NCBI GenBank assembly: GCA_016285645.1
Contig: JAEERC010000002.1
Coordinates: 1-38,602 of the forward strand
From: Clostridiaceae bacterium
GTDB lineage: Bacteria; Bacillota; Clostridia; Oscillospirales; Acutalibacteraceae
Direction: 5' to 3'
Length of the DNA stretch: 38,602 nt
Positions 24,080-33,621 of the stretch are shown piece by piece. How positions within the stretch are numbered: the stretch's first letter is position 1; each line of letters begins with the position of its first letter. The notes below the pieces were generated by a model that saw nothing but the letters and a program-made list of their open reading frames with translations, made no database searches and had not been told where the DNA came from. The translations under genes and the position numbers were made by a program.

Positions 24080-26689
24080 TCATTCAAATTTCTCGTCGTT
24101 AAGAATGTTGATGAGCTTACTCTCAAATTCCATCAACTGTTCATATTGGTTGTCAAGAACAGAATAGATTTCTTCATCGGACATGTCTTCTGGGATATTC
24201 GTATAAGAAGTAACAAACGGACACTTCCATTCCCAATCTAGTGTTTTACTTCTTGTCGGGAAATGCTGTATTATGCGGTTACTTATTTTCCTTAAATTAT
24301 CCGGCAGGTTTTTCCCGCTCAACGCAAACTGCATATGAAGGCTTTTACCTCCATTATTGATGATTTCATAAAAATAAAAGTTTTTCGTCTTCCAACCGCT
24401 ATTTGCTTCATCTGCAAACGGAAGCACTTCCGTCATAGCCTCTGTAGTAAATCGAGCATACTTTCTCGAGCATTTTTCGCGATCAAGAACAATTTCGCCA
24501 TCAGCCTCTTTTGCACCGACCCACATCATGAAAACTTCAGCTAAATGTATGGATCTATTTGCTGGTTGCGTAGGATCTGGGTCTTCAGTTTCTGGCAGTT
24601 CTTCCGGAATGCTTCTTTCATCGTTTACGAAGCTAACAAATGTCAACTTTTCCTTCTGTTCCTGTGTCAATGAAAAGTTCCATCGCTTTTCCATAAAGGA
24701 AAGCAAGTTCAGGCTACGATTATATATGCGCTGACCGTCCCACGCGTCTTCTTTTGCAACTTCGATCTCCGAATTTGAACCGCTTGAATAACCACGCCTA
24801 CCTTTATTTTTATTAGTCGGCGTCTTTTTCTCATCAAAGCTATCATTTTGAAGGCTCGAATTAATGCTCTGGGCCAACGGAAGCAAATTTCCCAGCGACC
24901 CAGTTAACGCAGCCATTTCAGTTTCATTTTGAATGAACTGTCGGAATTGATTTCGCCAGTACCATTTTGAAGGTGTCTGCGGGAGAATATGTTCGATGGA
25001 GACCTTATCTTTTTCAGACTTTGCAAACAACTCCCAGGAGGGCTTTTTTACGCCAGTGCTTTCCCACAGATTATATTCATATTCATACAAGAAATACCTT
25101 AAAGAGTTCCAAGCGTAATATCCTTCTCTTTTGCCGGATTTGAGCTTCTTTTCTATATCTGTAGTAAAGCCGGGGATGGCATACTGGATGTTTGCATCAG
25201 CAGAATTATTAAGATCATTTGTGATTTTCTGTACTGTTGTCTTGCCGCTATAAACATCTCGTGCTGCACCATAATAAACAGTGCTTTGATAGTTTGATCT
25301 GTAATTTGCAAGCCTAAAGCAAACGAAAATGAAGCGCTCAATCGCAGTGAACAGCGCCACTTTTTCATCTTCAATAGCACATTTGCTTAATGCAACTGTG
25401 ACAAGCGGACGGAAATAGCCAATGCCTATCCGATTAAGTCTATCTATCCACATCTTTTCTTTGTCGGAAAGCGTGGTACTTTCTGTAGGAAACCATGTGT
25501 CATACCAGTATTTTGCCAAATCCTTTAGACTGTTCACATAATTGGCAATTTCACGAGGTTCCAGTTTAAGTAGGACCTCCGATGCTTCCTCTACTGTTTC
25601 TAGAGTCTCATCGTCTTCGTCCGCATCATCGATTATCTCCTCATAAACAGAAGGCTGTTCAATGGTGTCAACAACAGGCTTCTTTTCAAATACATTCTTT
25701 GCGGAGAATTTATTAAGTAAAAAGCGAATGTAATCGTCACCTTTTTGACGAGAGTATGCATAATAAATTATCCAGTGGGCACGCAAAAAGTCATCGTCAG
25801 ATAGCGCCACAGCCTTGTTTCTGCCCAGCTGGTAGTAAACTTCTTTCCATGCATCATTTATTTGTTTCCGAAGCTCCGATTTATCTTTTTCATCTATTTT
25901 GTCATCATTATAGATTGTCGTCAAATAGATCAATCTGTTTTTTAGAAGTTCCAGATTTGTCAATCTTTTACCACGGTTGTTCATTGTTTCAAAAGCAACA
26001 AAAACATCGTAATCATCATCTATTTCATGAAGATTAAACATCAACTTTTGTGTGAGTTTTTGATACATTTTATTCAACCCATCAATGCCTTCTTCGGCAT
26101 AAAGAACCGCTATATTGTTGGCAAAAAACTCCTTTGCTGTTTTAAGGTTCTTCGTATAATAGGTCTCGTTTACCTCGCCGGAATTTGGTTCATTAAAGAC
26201 TCTATAGCGCAGATACTTATCACTCGGATTGTCTGTTTCGTAGCCGAACAAATATGTCGTAATCATATTCTGCGGCGGGCGCTTTTGACAGATGTACTTT
26301 GCTTTTATATCCTTTATCGTTTCATAACCTAAAACAATATCGTCATCGTTCTTTCCAGCATTCTCATCCAAAGAACAAACAAAGCAAACAATCTCATTGA
26401 GCAAAATTATGAAAGTGGTAAGGCGTTGTTGACCATCTACGATATGGCAAGGTTTGAATCCCTTATCAACCATCCACAAATCATTACCCCAAGACATGGT
26501 CTCTTTGCTTTTGAGTAATTTCAGCGACAAAAGACCGGTATAGTGATATCGGTCCATCTGAAGGTTGTTTAAGTCGTCCCAAAAATCGACAAGCTGAGAC
26601 TGCTGCCACGCATATCCACGCTGATAATCCGGAATGCGAAATAGCCGGTTCTGAAACAACAATGATAATGGTTGAAGTTCGTTAGCCAA
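24080..26689 (-). CDS. DUF262-DUF1524 (GmrSD-type) nuclease
   Basis: An 869-aa protein with the GmrSD/SspE-like layout. The N-terminal DUF262 domain has RIPDYQRGYAW (about 18-28) and HIVDGQQRLTTF (near 83-94), the DGQQR nucleotide-binding motif. A long helical middle, with an acidic stretch DDADEDDETLETVEE (near 355-370), leads to a DUF1524 HNH-type nuclease domain with VSIEHILPQ and LGNLLPLAQSIN (near 565-612). A further C-terminal region of about 150 residues is unassigned. GmrSD enzymes cut modified phage DNA using nucleotide hydrolysis; specificity is unknown here. It is the last gene of the operon, after a 61-bp gap, and is markedly AT-rich. Confidence 0.8.
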   Translation of the reverse strand: MANELQPLSLLFQNRLFRIPDYQRGYAWQQSQLVDFWDDLNNLQMDRYHYTGLLSLKLLKSKETMSWGNDLWMVDKGFKPCHIVDGQQRLTTFIILLNEIVCFVCSLDENAGKNDDDIVLGYETIKDIKAKYICQKRPPQNMITTYLFGYETDNPSDKYLRYRVFNEPNSGEVNETYYTKNLKTAKEFFANNIAVLYAEEGIDGLNKMYQKLTQKLMFNLHEIDDDYDVFVAFETMNNRGKRLTNLELLKNRLIYLTTIYNDDKIDEKDKSELRKQINDAWKEVYYQLGRNKAVALSDDDFLRAHWIIYYAYSRQKGDDYIRFLLNKFSAKNVFEKKPVVDTIEQPSVYEEIIDDADEDDETLETVEEASEVLLKLEPREIANYVNSLKDLAKYWYDTWFPTESTTLSDKEKMWIDRLNRIGIGYFRPLVTVALSKCAIEDEKVALFTAIERFIFVCFRLANYRSNYQSTVYYGAARDVYSGKTTVQKITNDLNNSADANIQYAIPGFTTDIEKKLKSGKREGYYAWNSLRYFLYEYEYNLWESTGVKKPSWELFAKSEKDKVSIEHILPQTPSKWYWRNQFRQFIQNETEMAALTGSLGNLLPLAQSINSSLQNDSFDEKKTPTNKNKGRRGYSSGSNSEIEVAKEDAWDGQRIYNRSLNLLSFMEKRWNFSLTQEQKEKLTFVSFVNDERSIPEELPETEDPDPTQPANRSIHLAEVFMMWVGAKEADGEIVLDREKCSRKYARFTTEAMTEVLPFADEANSGWKTKNFYFYEIINNGGKSLHMQFALSGKNLPDNLRKISNRIIQHFPTRSKTLDWEWKCPFVTSYTNIPEDMSDEEIYSVLDNQYEQLMEFESKLINILNDEKFE

Positions 26690-26750
26690 AATATAAACCT
26701 CCTAAATGCGAAACAATGCGGAAACGAATTTGATTTTTTTCACCGTTATC

Positions 26751-28490
26751 TCATTCTCTTTCTTCTGAAAAATCTTGAGAGATAACTAGTTGCGAATTAA
26801 GTAGCGCAGCAAGTTTCTTTTTGCACTTTTTTTCGGAAACAACTGAGCCATCAAGCTCCTTTATTGTTTCAACGCAGTCTTCGTTTGTCATATTACAAAT
26901 TATACTCAAATAAAACTTTGCTCTCGATGACCCTACATAAAAATCGAAATGAGTGTCATCATTTAAAACATACTTATTTACATCAACAATTATTACCGCA
27001 TCCGCTTCAAGTCCTTTGAACTTCCTACAAGTAGTAAACCTGTAAGACTTGTTTTTATACACATAAAAGCCATCTTTGCAGTGACCTGTTAAAACGCTTT
27101 TATCTTCAGTTGCGCAAGTTAGTATCACAACATTATCAAGTTTTAAATCACGATAATACTGTAAAAGCGCATCAATAAACTCAATTTGCTTTTCTTGATT
27201 ATCCGAAATTACAATAAATGGAGAATCACCCTTAACACATCCAGAAAACATTTTGGGGCGACAAGAATCTCCAAGTGGTCGCATGCTGGTGATAGCAATA
27301 TTCTCAGTGTTTCGGCAATTCCTATACAATGTCAGCTTGCAATCCGATTCCAAAATGTATTTGGGGATTTTATATCCTTGAACTAACTGATTCTTATCAT
27401 AGAATAGATAGAAAGTTCCATTGATCTCTTCACTCAACACAATATCTTCCAAAAGGCCTATAATCGATGCTTCCTCTATTCTTTCCTTTCCAAAATCCTG
27501 GCCCTCATCAATTATTACGTGTTTAAAAGGAAACTGCCCGGAAAAGTATAATTCCTCAAGCTTTTCCTTTAACAGATTATAATCTGACGTTTCAGTGTTG
27601 CACAATGAACAAGCAAGGGCATCAATCGTATAATAAACGATATTGTTATGCGAATGATTTGCTCTAAAATAATCGCACAACAACCGATTAAAACAAAGAA
27701 ACAGCACTCTATCACCGTCATTAGCATGTCTCCTTGCCTTTTCGAGAGCAATCATGGTTTTCCCGGTTCCCGCAGCTCCGTTTATTACTGCGAACGGTTG
27801 TTCTTCCAGAAAGTTTAGAATATTTGACTGCTCGTTCAGTAGCCTATTAAAAGCAGAATTCTTAAGAGACAGGTCAGAAGCAATAGAAGGCACCAAATCA
27901 AAAGACGGGCACAAGACACTTTCGATTATCCTTCTAAACTCATCCTTTGTTAAATGCTGTTCAACCCCTGAAGCTAAAGGAATATCAAAGATCCTGTCAA
28001 TCTCTTGCTGAGCATTATCAAGGGACTCTCTTGTTAATGTTATTGCACGGTCCCCATCGGTTGGAAAGTTGATAGAAGAAAAATAATTTCTGTCAATTGA
28101 GGGAAACCAGACAGCATGTATAGGCTTAATTTTTTCCCATAAGCTTAATATATTCTTGTGCTCAAAATACTTTTGAAGTTTCCATTTATTTAAATCTGCT
28201 TGCCTGTAAGGCCCGCCTCTATCCATTTTTTTGCCGGACCCATAATACCATTCTCCTTTTATGCACTTAACATGTCCTGCTTTTGCCTCTATTACCATTA
28301 GTCCTTTTGTTTGATGAAATATTACAAAATCTGTTTCGCTTTCTCTAAGCGCTCCTTCAGAATTAGTAACAATTACTAATGAGTGAAAAACATAGTATTC
28401 ATCACTAAGTTGACTTAAAGCAACAAATATTCTGTCTTCTAAACTAGCGGGATCTAAATTGACCGGCTTTTCAGGGCACATTTTAGCCAT
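26751..28490 (-). CDS. NERD nuclease-UvrD-type helicase fusion
   Basis: A 579-aa protein. The N-terminal NERD (nuclease-related) domain carries D54 in SETDFVIFHQ, and E68 and K70 in MVIEAKAG, the PD-(D/E)xK-like pattern. From about residue 235 a superfamily 1 helicase follows: Walker A INGAAGTGKTMI, Walker B VIIDEGQDFGKE (near 328), a YRNCRNTENI motif and the late RKFKGLEADAVIIVD motif (UvrD-type motif V). NERD-helicase fusions occur in defence islands and on plasmids. The probable job is nicking or degrading DNA during unwinding. It starts four bases after the big helicase stop, so expression is tightly coupled. AT-rich, with codon use like its operon neighbours. Confidence 0.82.
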   Translation of the reverse strand: MAKMCPEKPVNLDPASLEDRIFVALSQLSDEYYVFHSLVIVTNSEGALRESETDFVIFHQTKGLMVIEAKAGHVKCIKGEWYYGSGKKMDRGGPYRQADLNKWKLQKYFEHKNILSLWEKIKPIHAVWFPSIDRNYFSSINFPTDGDRAITLTRESLDNAQQEIDRIFDIPLASGVEQHLTKDEFRRIIESVLCPSFDLVPSIASDLSLKNSAFNRLLNEQSNILNFLEEQPFAVINGAAGTGKTMIALEKARRHANDGDRVLFLCFNRLLCDYFRANHSHNNIVYYTIDALACSLCNTETSDYNLLKEKLEELYFSGQFPFKHVIIDEGQDFGKERIEEASIIGLLEDIVLSEEINGTFYLFYDKNQLVQGYKIPKYILESDCKLTLYRNCRNTENIAITSMRPLGDSCRPKMFSGCVKGDSPFIVISDNQEKQIEFIDALLQYYRDLKLDNVVILTCATEDKSVLTGHCKDGFYVYKNKSYRFTTCRKFKGLEADAVIIVDVNKYVLNDDTHFDFYVGSSRAKFYLSIICNMTNEDCVETIKELDGSVVSEKKCKKKLAALLNSQLVISQDFSEERE

Positions 28491-28494
28491 TTTG

Positions 28495-31400
28495 TTACTC
28501 TCCCTTAATTGAACTAATTAATTCATTAATTGTAAAACTTTCTTCCAAGCAAAACGCTTTCCAATCAGTTGCCTTCATTGCCTCATATGAATCTTTATTC
28601 TCTTTCAGGAAGAATGCAACTTTTGATTTTTTCCACAACAAATCTGTAGTTATCGTTTTGTTTGTTTCGATGACTCTAACACTTCCTCCATAAAAGGGTT
28701 TTTCCTTTCCATCAAGTGTGGTGTTAGTTTTTATCTCTTCAAAAAAAGCAATTTCATCATTATCTTCTGTATCTGATTCAATGTAAGACCAAATCTGCCT
28801 GTATGCCATACTCGATTGATCCTGGCCATCGTTGTTAAATACAGATAACAATCCTTCTCTTTCGGCGATTAAATCATCTTCATCTGCAAGCTTTTCACAC
28901 ACAAATGAAGAATTGCCGCATTTTAATGATTCGAAAAATTCAATTGCAAATCTTCTTTGAAGAATATCATGTTGCTTCTGGTTATAATAATTACAGAGAC
29001 AGCTATAACATGCAGTGTCTGCGGCATCTCCGCCGCAGTCGCACTCGGAAACAATTCTAAGTCCGTTGTTAAGCATGCCTGTTATTGTAGAACAATTTCG
29101 CAGGTTTCTAACATATCCCGCGCCACCAGGGGTGTTGTCAAACAATATAAAATCAAAGTTTCCAAGACCACCAAACGAAGGATTATTGTACCAGTGAAGA
29201 CAACCGGAAATTTCATTTCTGTCGATGTTCAGCTGTTTGCATAATCCCTCAATCAAAGCATACAAAATAGTCCATGCCTTGTCGGAATCAGTTATGTTTT
29301 CTGACTCAAATTGGAGCTGAACAACATCTGTTTGGAACTCGTGACCAAGTGAGTATCTTGTCAAAGTATCACAACTACAATGATATCCATCAGATTTGAA
29401 ATGAGAAGATTCTCTCCGAAGATCAAAAGAGTTTTCATGAATCTCGCCATAACCACATTCATCACAGATATAGAAATTAGAAGTGTTTAAAACAGCGAGT
29501 TCATCCATTTTGCTAGTTCCGACTACAACTTTTTTCCCATTAATTGAGTAGTTGCATTTTTCAATTTTGTCTCCATCGCCAATATATGAAATTGATCCTT
29601 TATAAGTCCTTTCCGGCTTTGAAGTACCAACGCGTTCAGGTTCCTTGTTATCAACGATAAAGCCAAATTTGGGAATAATATATGTTCTTCTGCCGAGTTT
29701 GTTTAATGGTTGGCCGCATTGCTTGCAGTTTTCGGGAAGATCATCAGTCCACAAGGTTCTGTTTAGGGTATTACAATGGCTGCAAGTAATATAGTTGTAC
29801 TTCGGCCATTCATAAGAACCAAGCTTTCTTACATACCGACTAGTAATCAGTTTTCCGTCGGCAACCACTTGAGATTCGGGAGCATACTCTGAAATAGCAG
29901 AGAATAAATCGCGATTGAGGCTTAGCGAGCTTAAAGACCCACCGTTTCCTAAGCTCTTAAGATCAACCGTATCAACAGGAAAACCATATTTAGGAATCAG
30001 ATTGTTTTGAGAGAGGAATGATATTAGCTGTTGATCTTTCAAAGTTCTTATTGAATTGCTTATGGAAATAGATTTCCAATTTACTATATTGTATTCTTTA
30101 GTGCCTGGTGTTAAGCTGTTACGTTCTCTTTCAATTCTCGTTAAGGCGTCTTTAAGTTGTTTGTTATCCGCCTCATACTTTTCTTCAGCAATATCAAACA
30201 CACCTGGATTATTAATGTCGTCCGAAAACAGTTTGTCAACCCATCCAAAGTTTTCAATATCGTATATTTTCTGAAGTTCAAATGATACAACGCTATTCAA
30301 ATAATCTTTCAAATCATCCGGCTCAGAATACAGATAATCCCTAAATGCATATATTCCGTCGTCGTCAACAAATTCGCCTATACTATGTTTATAGTATTCA
30401 GGGTGAGTTCTCCAGAAGAAGGAAAAAGCGGATGCAAAAATATGTCTCAAAACTATCTTTTCATTATCCACATTGAAAGCAGGCGGCTTAACGGATCCAA
30501 TGATCATTGAAACCGGATTTCTAAAAAAATTTAAGTCATGAGAATTGTTAGGGCAATATGTCAGTGCATATGCAGCTGATTTTGCACTTCTTCCTGCACG
30601 TCCTGCTCGCTGCGCATAATTTGCGGGTGAAGGAGGCATATTTCTCATAAAGACGGTTTCAAGAGTACCTACATCAACGCCCATCTCAAACGTCGTTGAG
30701 CAACTAAGAACATTTATCTTTTCGTTAATAAAATCATTTTGATAGTCATATGCCAGCTTATTTCCAAGCTGAGCGGTGTGCTCTTTTGCAACCAGAGTGT
30801 CAATATGCAATTCGCTGTATAGCCTTTTATAATGATCGTCGCGCTTAATTATTTCAGCATCAAACGGCAAAAGTTGTCCGCCACAATTAATATTGCAGCA
30901 TTTTCCTTTGTAATTATATGGAGTTATTGTTTTGCACTCATTACATCTAAACAACTCATTGACTTTCTTTACAATAATCTTTTCATTATTAATTATATAT
31001 TTTGATTCTGTGCTGTCATAAACAAGAATGTTTTGTTTTGTAATAATAGCCCATATTGACTTTAATAATCGTTTAATAAAGTCATCATCTTTATCCGGGA
31101 ACAGTTTTTTGAGAACTTTCGTTCTGCTATTATCATTACCGTCTTTGGGCAACCACGACTTTGTATATTGAGATTTTGAATGTGACTCTTGGTAACCGTT
31201 TATTTTTTTCCCAAAGGCGTATTCTGAAAAATCAGATTCCGTTAGAGTGATTGGTGGCTTAATGCAGCCATCTTTGACAACTTGTTTTAATAGTATCTTT
31301 ACTAAATTTGTTACTTCCTCAGCGCTTCCAATATCCGGATGCTCCGGCATTTCTATGTCAAAATCAAAATATAAAGTTCCTTCGCTTTGTAAAGAGTTCT

Positions 31401-33621
31401 TTGCTTTATAGTTTACCATTTCGCGAAGAACGGTTAACCAAGCTTGCTTGTGACGCTCATCTTCACCGCAAACTTTATACTTAGTCATAACATCCTCAAG
31501 CTTTGAAACAAAAGAATTTAGTGAAATCCCTTTGCTCATTATCTCTGCATTATCTATGCACACTTGAGTCATTATTCTTTTTAGCAGGCTGGTTTCATAT
31601 GTGTTTTGCAAATAAGAAGCAAAAAAAGCGGCAGCTTGACGATTATCTGAAAAAGTCAAAAACTGTTTAACTAGAGGCTCTTTACTAACTTCTTGAGTTT
31701 CGGTTGTGCCTGTTCCAAAGAATGAATCTTCGCTTTTTTTAATTGTTTTTGTTATTTTTGTATCAGGCAACACATCATAAAGTGCAGTTGCAATTACCGC
31801 TGTCGCGGCTTCATTTCCTAAAAAATAAGGCCTTAATATACTTCTCTGAGAGTTCTTTGTATGACAACAGGGGCAGCTTTTGAGAATTTCTCCACGTTCC
31901 TTAACTTTTATAACTCTATTCCAATTTATTCTTTCGTGACCGCAGTTTAGTCCTTCGTTTGAAGATGCATGTGTAATGGCACCGCATTTAGAGCATAAAA
32001 GGTACTTTTTATCGTCTTCTTCCGTTTCGTTTTCTTCATCCTCAGGATCATAATCGCCATCAAGAAGGTACACTTCTGGAGCGTAATCATCATCAAATTT
32101 TGATACTTGAATTAAATGACCAGATTGATCTGTTTGACCGACAATAAAAACAGCCTCGCAATTGTGACAAAAGGATATTTCATATGCTTTATAGCCAACA
32201 TCATCTTCGTCAAACGGGTCTTCTTTATAAGTTTCCATTTGCCTTAAGAACAGTTTATTGCTAGGCGACAGAGTGACAAAAACGCCCTCTATACCTCTAA
32301 TAAACATGTGGTATCTGGCCTCAAACAATTTATCATCATTAATTACAGCGTTTGATGCTACTGCAATAAAATCTGATATATCGTCAGTATTTGTTTTAAG
32401 TTCAAGCGCAAGCTGATTCAGAGCCTTGGTTTTATCAAGCAAAGCTCTTCTGAATTCATAGTAGAATGAGTCATGAACAATCATTGAATACAGTGTCTTT
32501 TCAAGACTTTTTTCAATGTCATCATCTGGAATAATCTCAACACGATTGTTCTTTAAAAATTCAATATTGTCTGAGGCGGGATAGTTTTCTCTAATTCTAG
32601 TTGCTAATTGTCTGTAAATTTCAAAATCAAGTCTTTCAATTGCGTCAGGTTTTTCCGGGGGAATAGTTACAGATCTGATAATTGAATTGTTATCAAAGTC
32701 TGTATTACATAATGACTCTGCAAAGTTAACTATTTTAGGGTTATCATCTTTTCCTCCCAAAGTTGCAGAAGTCAAAATGAATTGAAGGTCATTTCTCCTC
32801 AACATGGCCTTAACTCTTTTTAGAAGGCTTCCAACCTCAATGCCGGTTGCTCCACCATAAGAATGTGCTTCGTCCAAAACAATAGAGTGCCACTTTTGGG
32901 CGTTTGTTTCGTTGAAAAAGACGTTGTCTCCAGGTCTGAGCAAGAGAAACTCCAACATTGCATAGTTTGTAATTAATATATTTGGCGGTGTTTCCTGCAT
33001 CTGTTCTCGGCTTATAAGCTCATTCTTTTTAGGCTCAAAGCCTTCTCTTTCTACAAATGCATCATACGCTTCTTTATATGTGTATAAAGTTTCTCCGGTA
33101 TATTTTCCGAATGTGATGTCTTCACAATCACCTAAAACTTTTCTTAATCTTGTTATTTGGTCATTAACCAATGCGTTCATTGGGTAAATGATAAGTGTGC
33201 GCACGCCGGGATTAAGTGTGCCGTTTTCTTTCTCTTTCAGCAAATGGTTTATAACCGGAATAAGAAAGCATTCGGTTTTACCTGAACCTGTGCCGGTAGT
33301 AATAACCAAATTATTATCATTAGTTGCTTTCTTTATTGCTTCAACCTGGTGTTTATATAAAGCCCTGTCCGGATGCAACTTATCCAAATCCAAAATAGAT
33401 TTACAGAGATAACCTTCTTCAACTAGCTGACGAATGCTCATTTCTTTCTTGAATGAGTCGCTCATACTTATAAAAGGACCATTTGAGATAACATTATCTT
33501 TTGACAATTGCTCTGCCATCTGCTTGTTGTAATAGTCCCTATTTGTTCTAAATGTTGAAAGTAAATACCTTCTGTAAAAATCAACTATATCTTTTGAACT
33601 GTCAGCCGGTCTAAATAACAT
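28495..33621 (-). CDS. Giant DEAH helicase with DUF1998/MZB region (DruE-like)
   Basis: A 1708-aa protein. The N-terminal helicase core has a Q motif (ALYKHQVEAI), Walker A TTGTGSGKTE (108-117), motif Ia YPMNALVNDQ, LITNYAMLEF, DEAH (250-253 in IVLDEAHSYGG) and LTSATLG. A long insertion with zinc-finger-like CxxC pairs separates it from the second RecA lobe, which has FEMGVDVGTLE and QRAGRAGRSAKS (near 1000). The C-terminal part (from about 1300) has CSHCNTL and CKQCG, then a DUF1998/MZB segment with DNTPGGAGYVRNL and CYSCLCNYYNQKQHD. This fused layout is that of DruE of Druantia and of MrfA-type helicases, rather than the split DrmA/DrmB of DISARM. Its ATG overlaps the stop of the unknown gene upstream by one base. 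Confidence 0.8.
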   Translation of the reverse strand: MLFRPADSSKDIVDFYRRYLLSTFRTNRDYYNKQMAEQLSKDNVISNGPFISMSDSFKKEMSIRQLVEEGYLCKSILDLDKLHPDRALYKHQVEAIKKATNDNNLVITTGTGSGKTECFLIPVINHLLKEKENGTLNPGVRTLIIYPMNALVNDQITRLRKVLGDCEDITFGKYTGETLYTYKEAYDAFVEREGFEPKKNELISREQMQETPPNILITNYAMLEFLLLRPGDNVFFNETNAQKWHSIVLDEAHSYGGATGIEVGSLLKRVKAMLRRNDLQFILTSATLGGKDDNPKIVNFAESLCNTDFDNNSIIRSVTIPPEKPDAIERLDFEIYRQLATRIRENYPASDNIEFLKNNRVEIIPDDDIEKSLEKTLYSMIVHDSFYYEFRRALLDKTKALNQLALELKTNTDDISDFIAVASNAVINDDKLFEARYHMFIRGIEGVFVTLSPSNKLFLRQMETYKEDPFDEDDVGYKAYEISFCHNCEAVFIVGQTDQSGHLIQVSKFDDDYAPEVYLLDGDYDPEDEENETEEDDKKYLLCSKCGAITHASSNEGLNCGHERINWNRVIKVKERGEILKSCPCCHTKNSQRSILRPYFLGNEAATAVIATALYDVLPDTKITKTIKKSEDSFFGTGTTETQEVSKEPLVKQFLTFSDNRQAAAFFASYLQNTYETSLLKRIMTQVCIDNAEIMSKGISLNSFVSKLEDVMTKYKVCGEDERHKQAWLTVLREMVNYKAKNSLQSEGTLYFDFDIEMPEHPDIGSAEEVTNLVKILLKQVVKDGCIKPPITLTESDFSEYAFGKKINGYQESHSKSQYTKSWLPKDGNDNSRTKVLKKLFPDKDDDFIKRLLKSIWAIITKQNILVYDSTESKYIINNEKIIVKKVNELFRCNECKTITPYNYKGKCCNINCGGQLLPFDAEIIKRDDHYKRLYSELHIDTLVAKEHTAQLGNKLAYDYQNDFINEKINVLSCSTTFEMGVDVGTLETVFMRNMPPSPANYAQRAGRAGRSAKSAAYALTYCPNNSHDLNFFRNPVSMIIGSVKPPAFNVDNEKIVLRHIFASAFSFFWRTHPEYYKHSIGEFVDDDGIYAFRDYLYSEPDDLKDYLNSVVSFELQKIYDIENFGWVDKLFSDDINNPGVFDIAEEKYEADNKQLKDALTRIERERNSLTPGTKEYNIVNWKSISISNSIRTLKDQQLISFLSQNNLIPKYGFPVDTVDLKSLGNGGSLSSLSLNRDLFSAISEYAPESQVVADGKLITSRYVRKLGSYEWPKYNYITCSHCNTLNRTLWTDDLPENCKQCGQPLNKLGRRTYIIPKFGFIVDNKEPERVGTSKPERTYKGSISYIGDGDKIEKCNYSINGKKVVVGTSKMDELAVLNTSNFYICDECGYGEIHENSFDLRRESSHFKSDGYHCSCDTLTRYSLGHEFQTDVVQLQFESENITDSDKAWTILYALIEGLCKQLNIDRNEISGCLHWYNNPSFGGLGNFDFILFDNTPGGAGYVRNLRNCSTITGMLNNGLRIVSECDCGGDAADTACYSCLCNYYNQKQHDILQRRFAIEFFESLKCGNSSFVCEKLADEDDLIAEREGLLSVFNNDGQDQSSMAYRQIWSYIESDTEDNDEIAFFEEIKTNTTLDGKEKPFYGGSVRVIETNKTITTDLLWKKSKVAFFLKENKDSYEAMKATDWKAFCLEESFTINELISSIKGE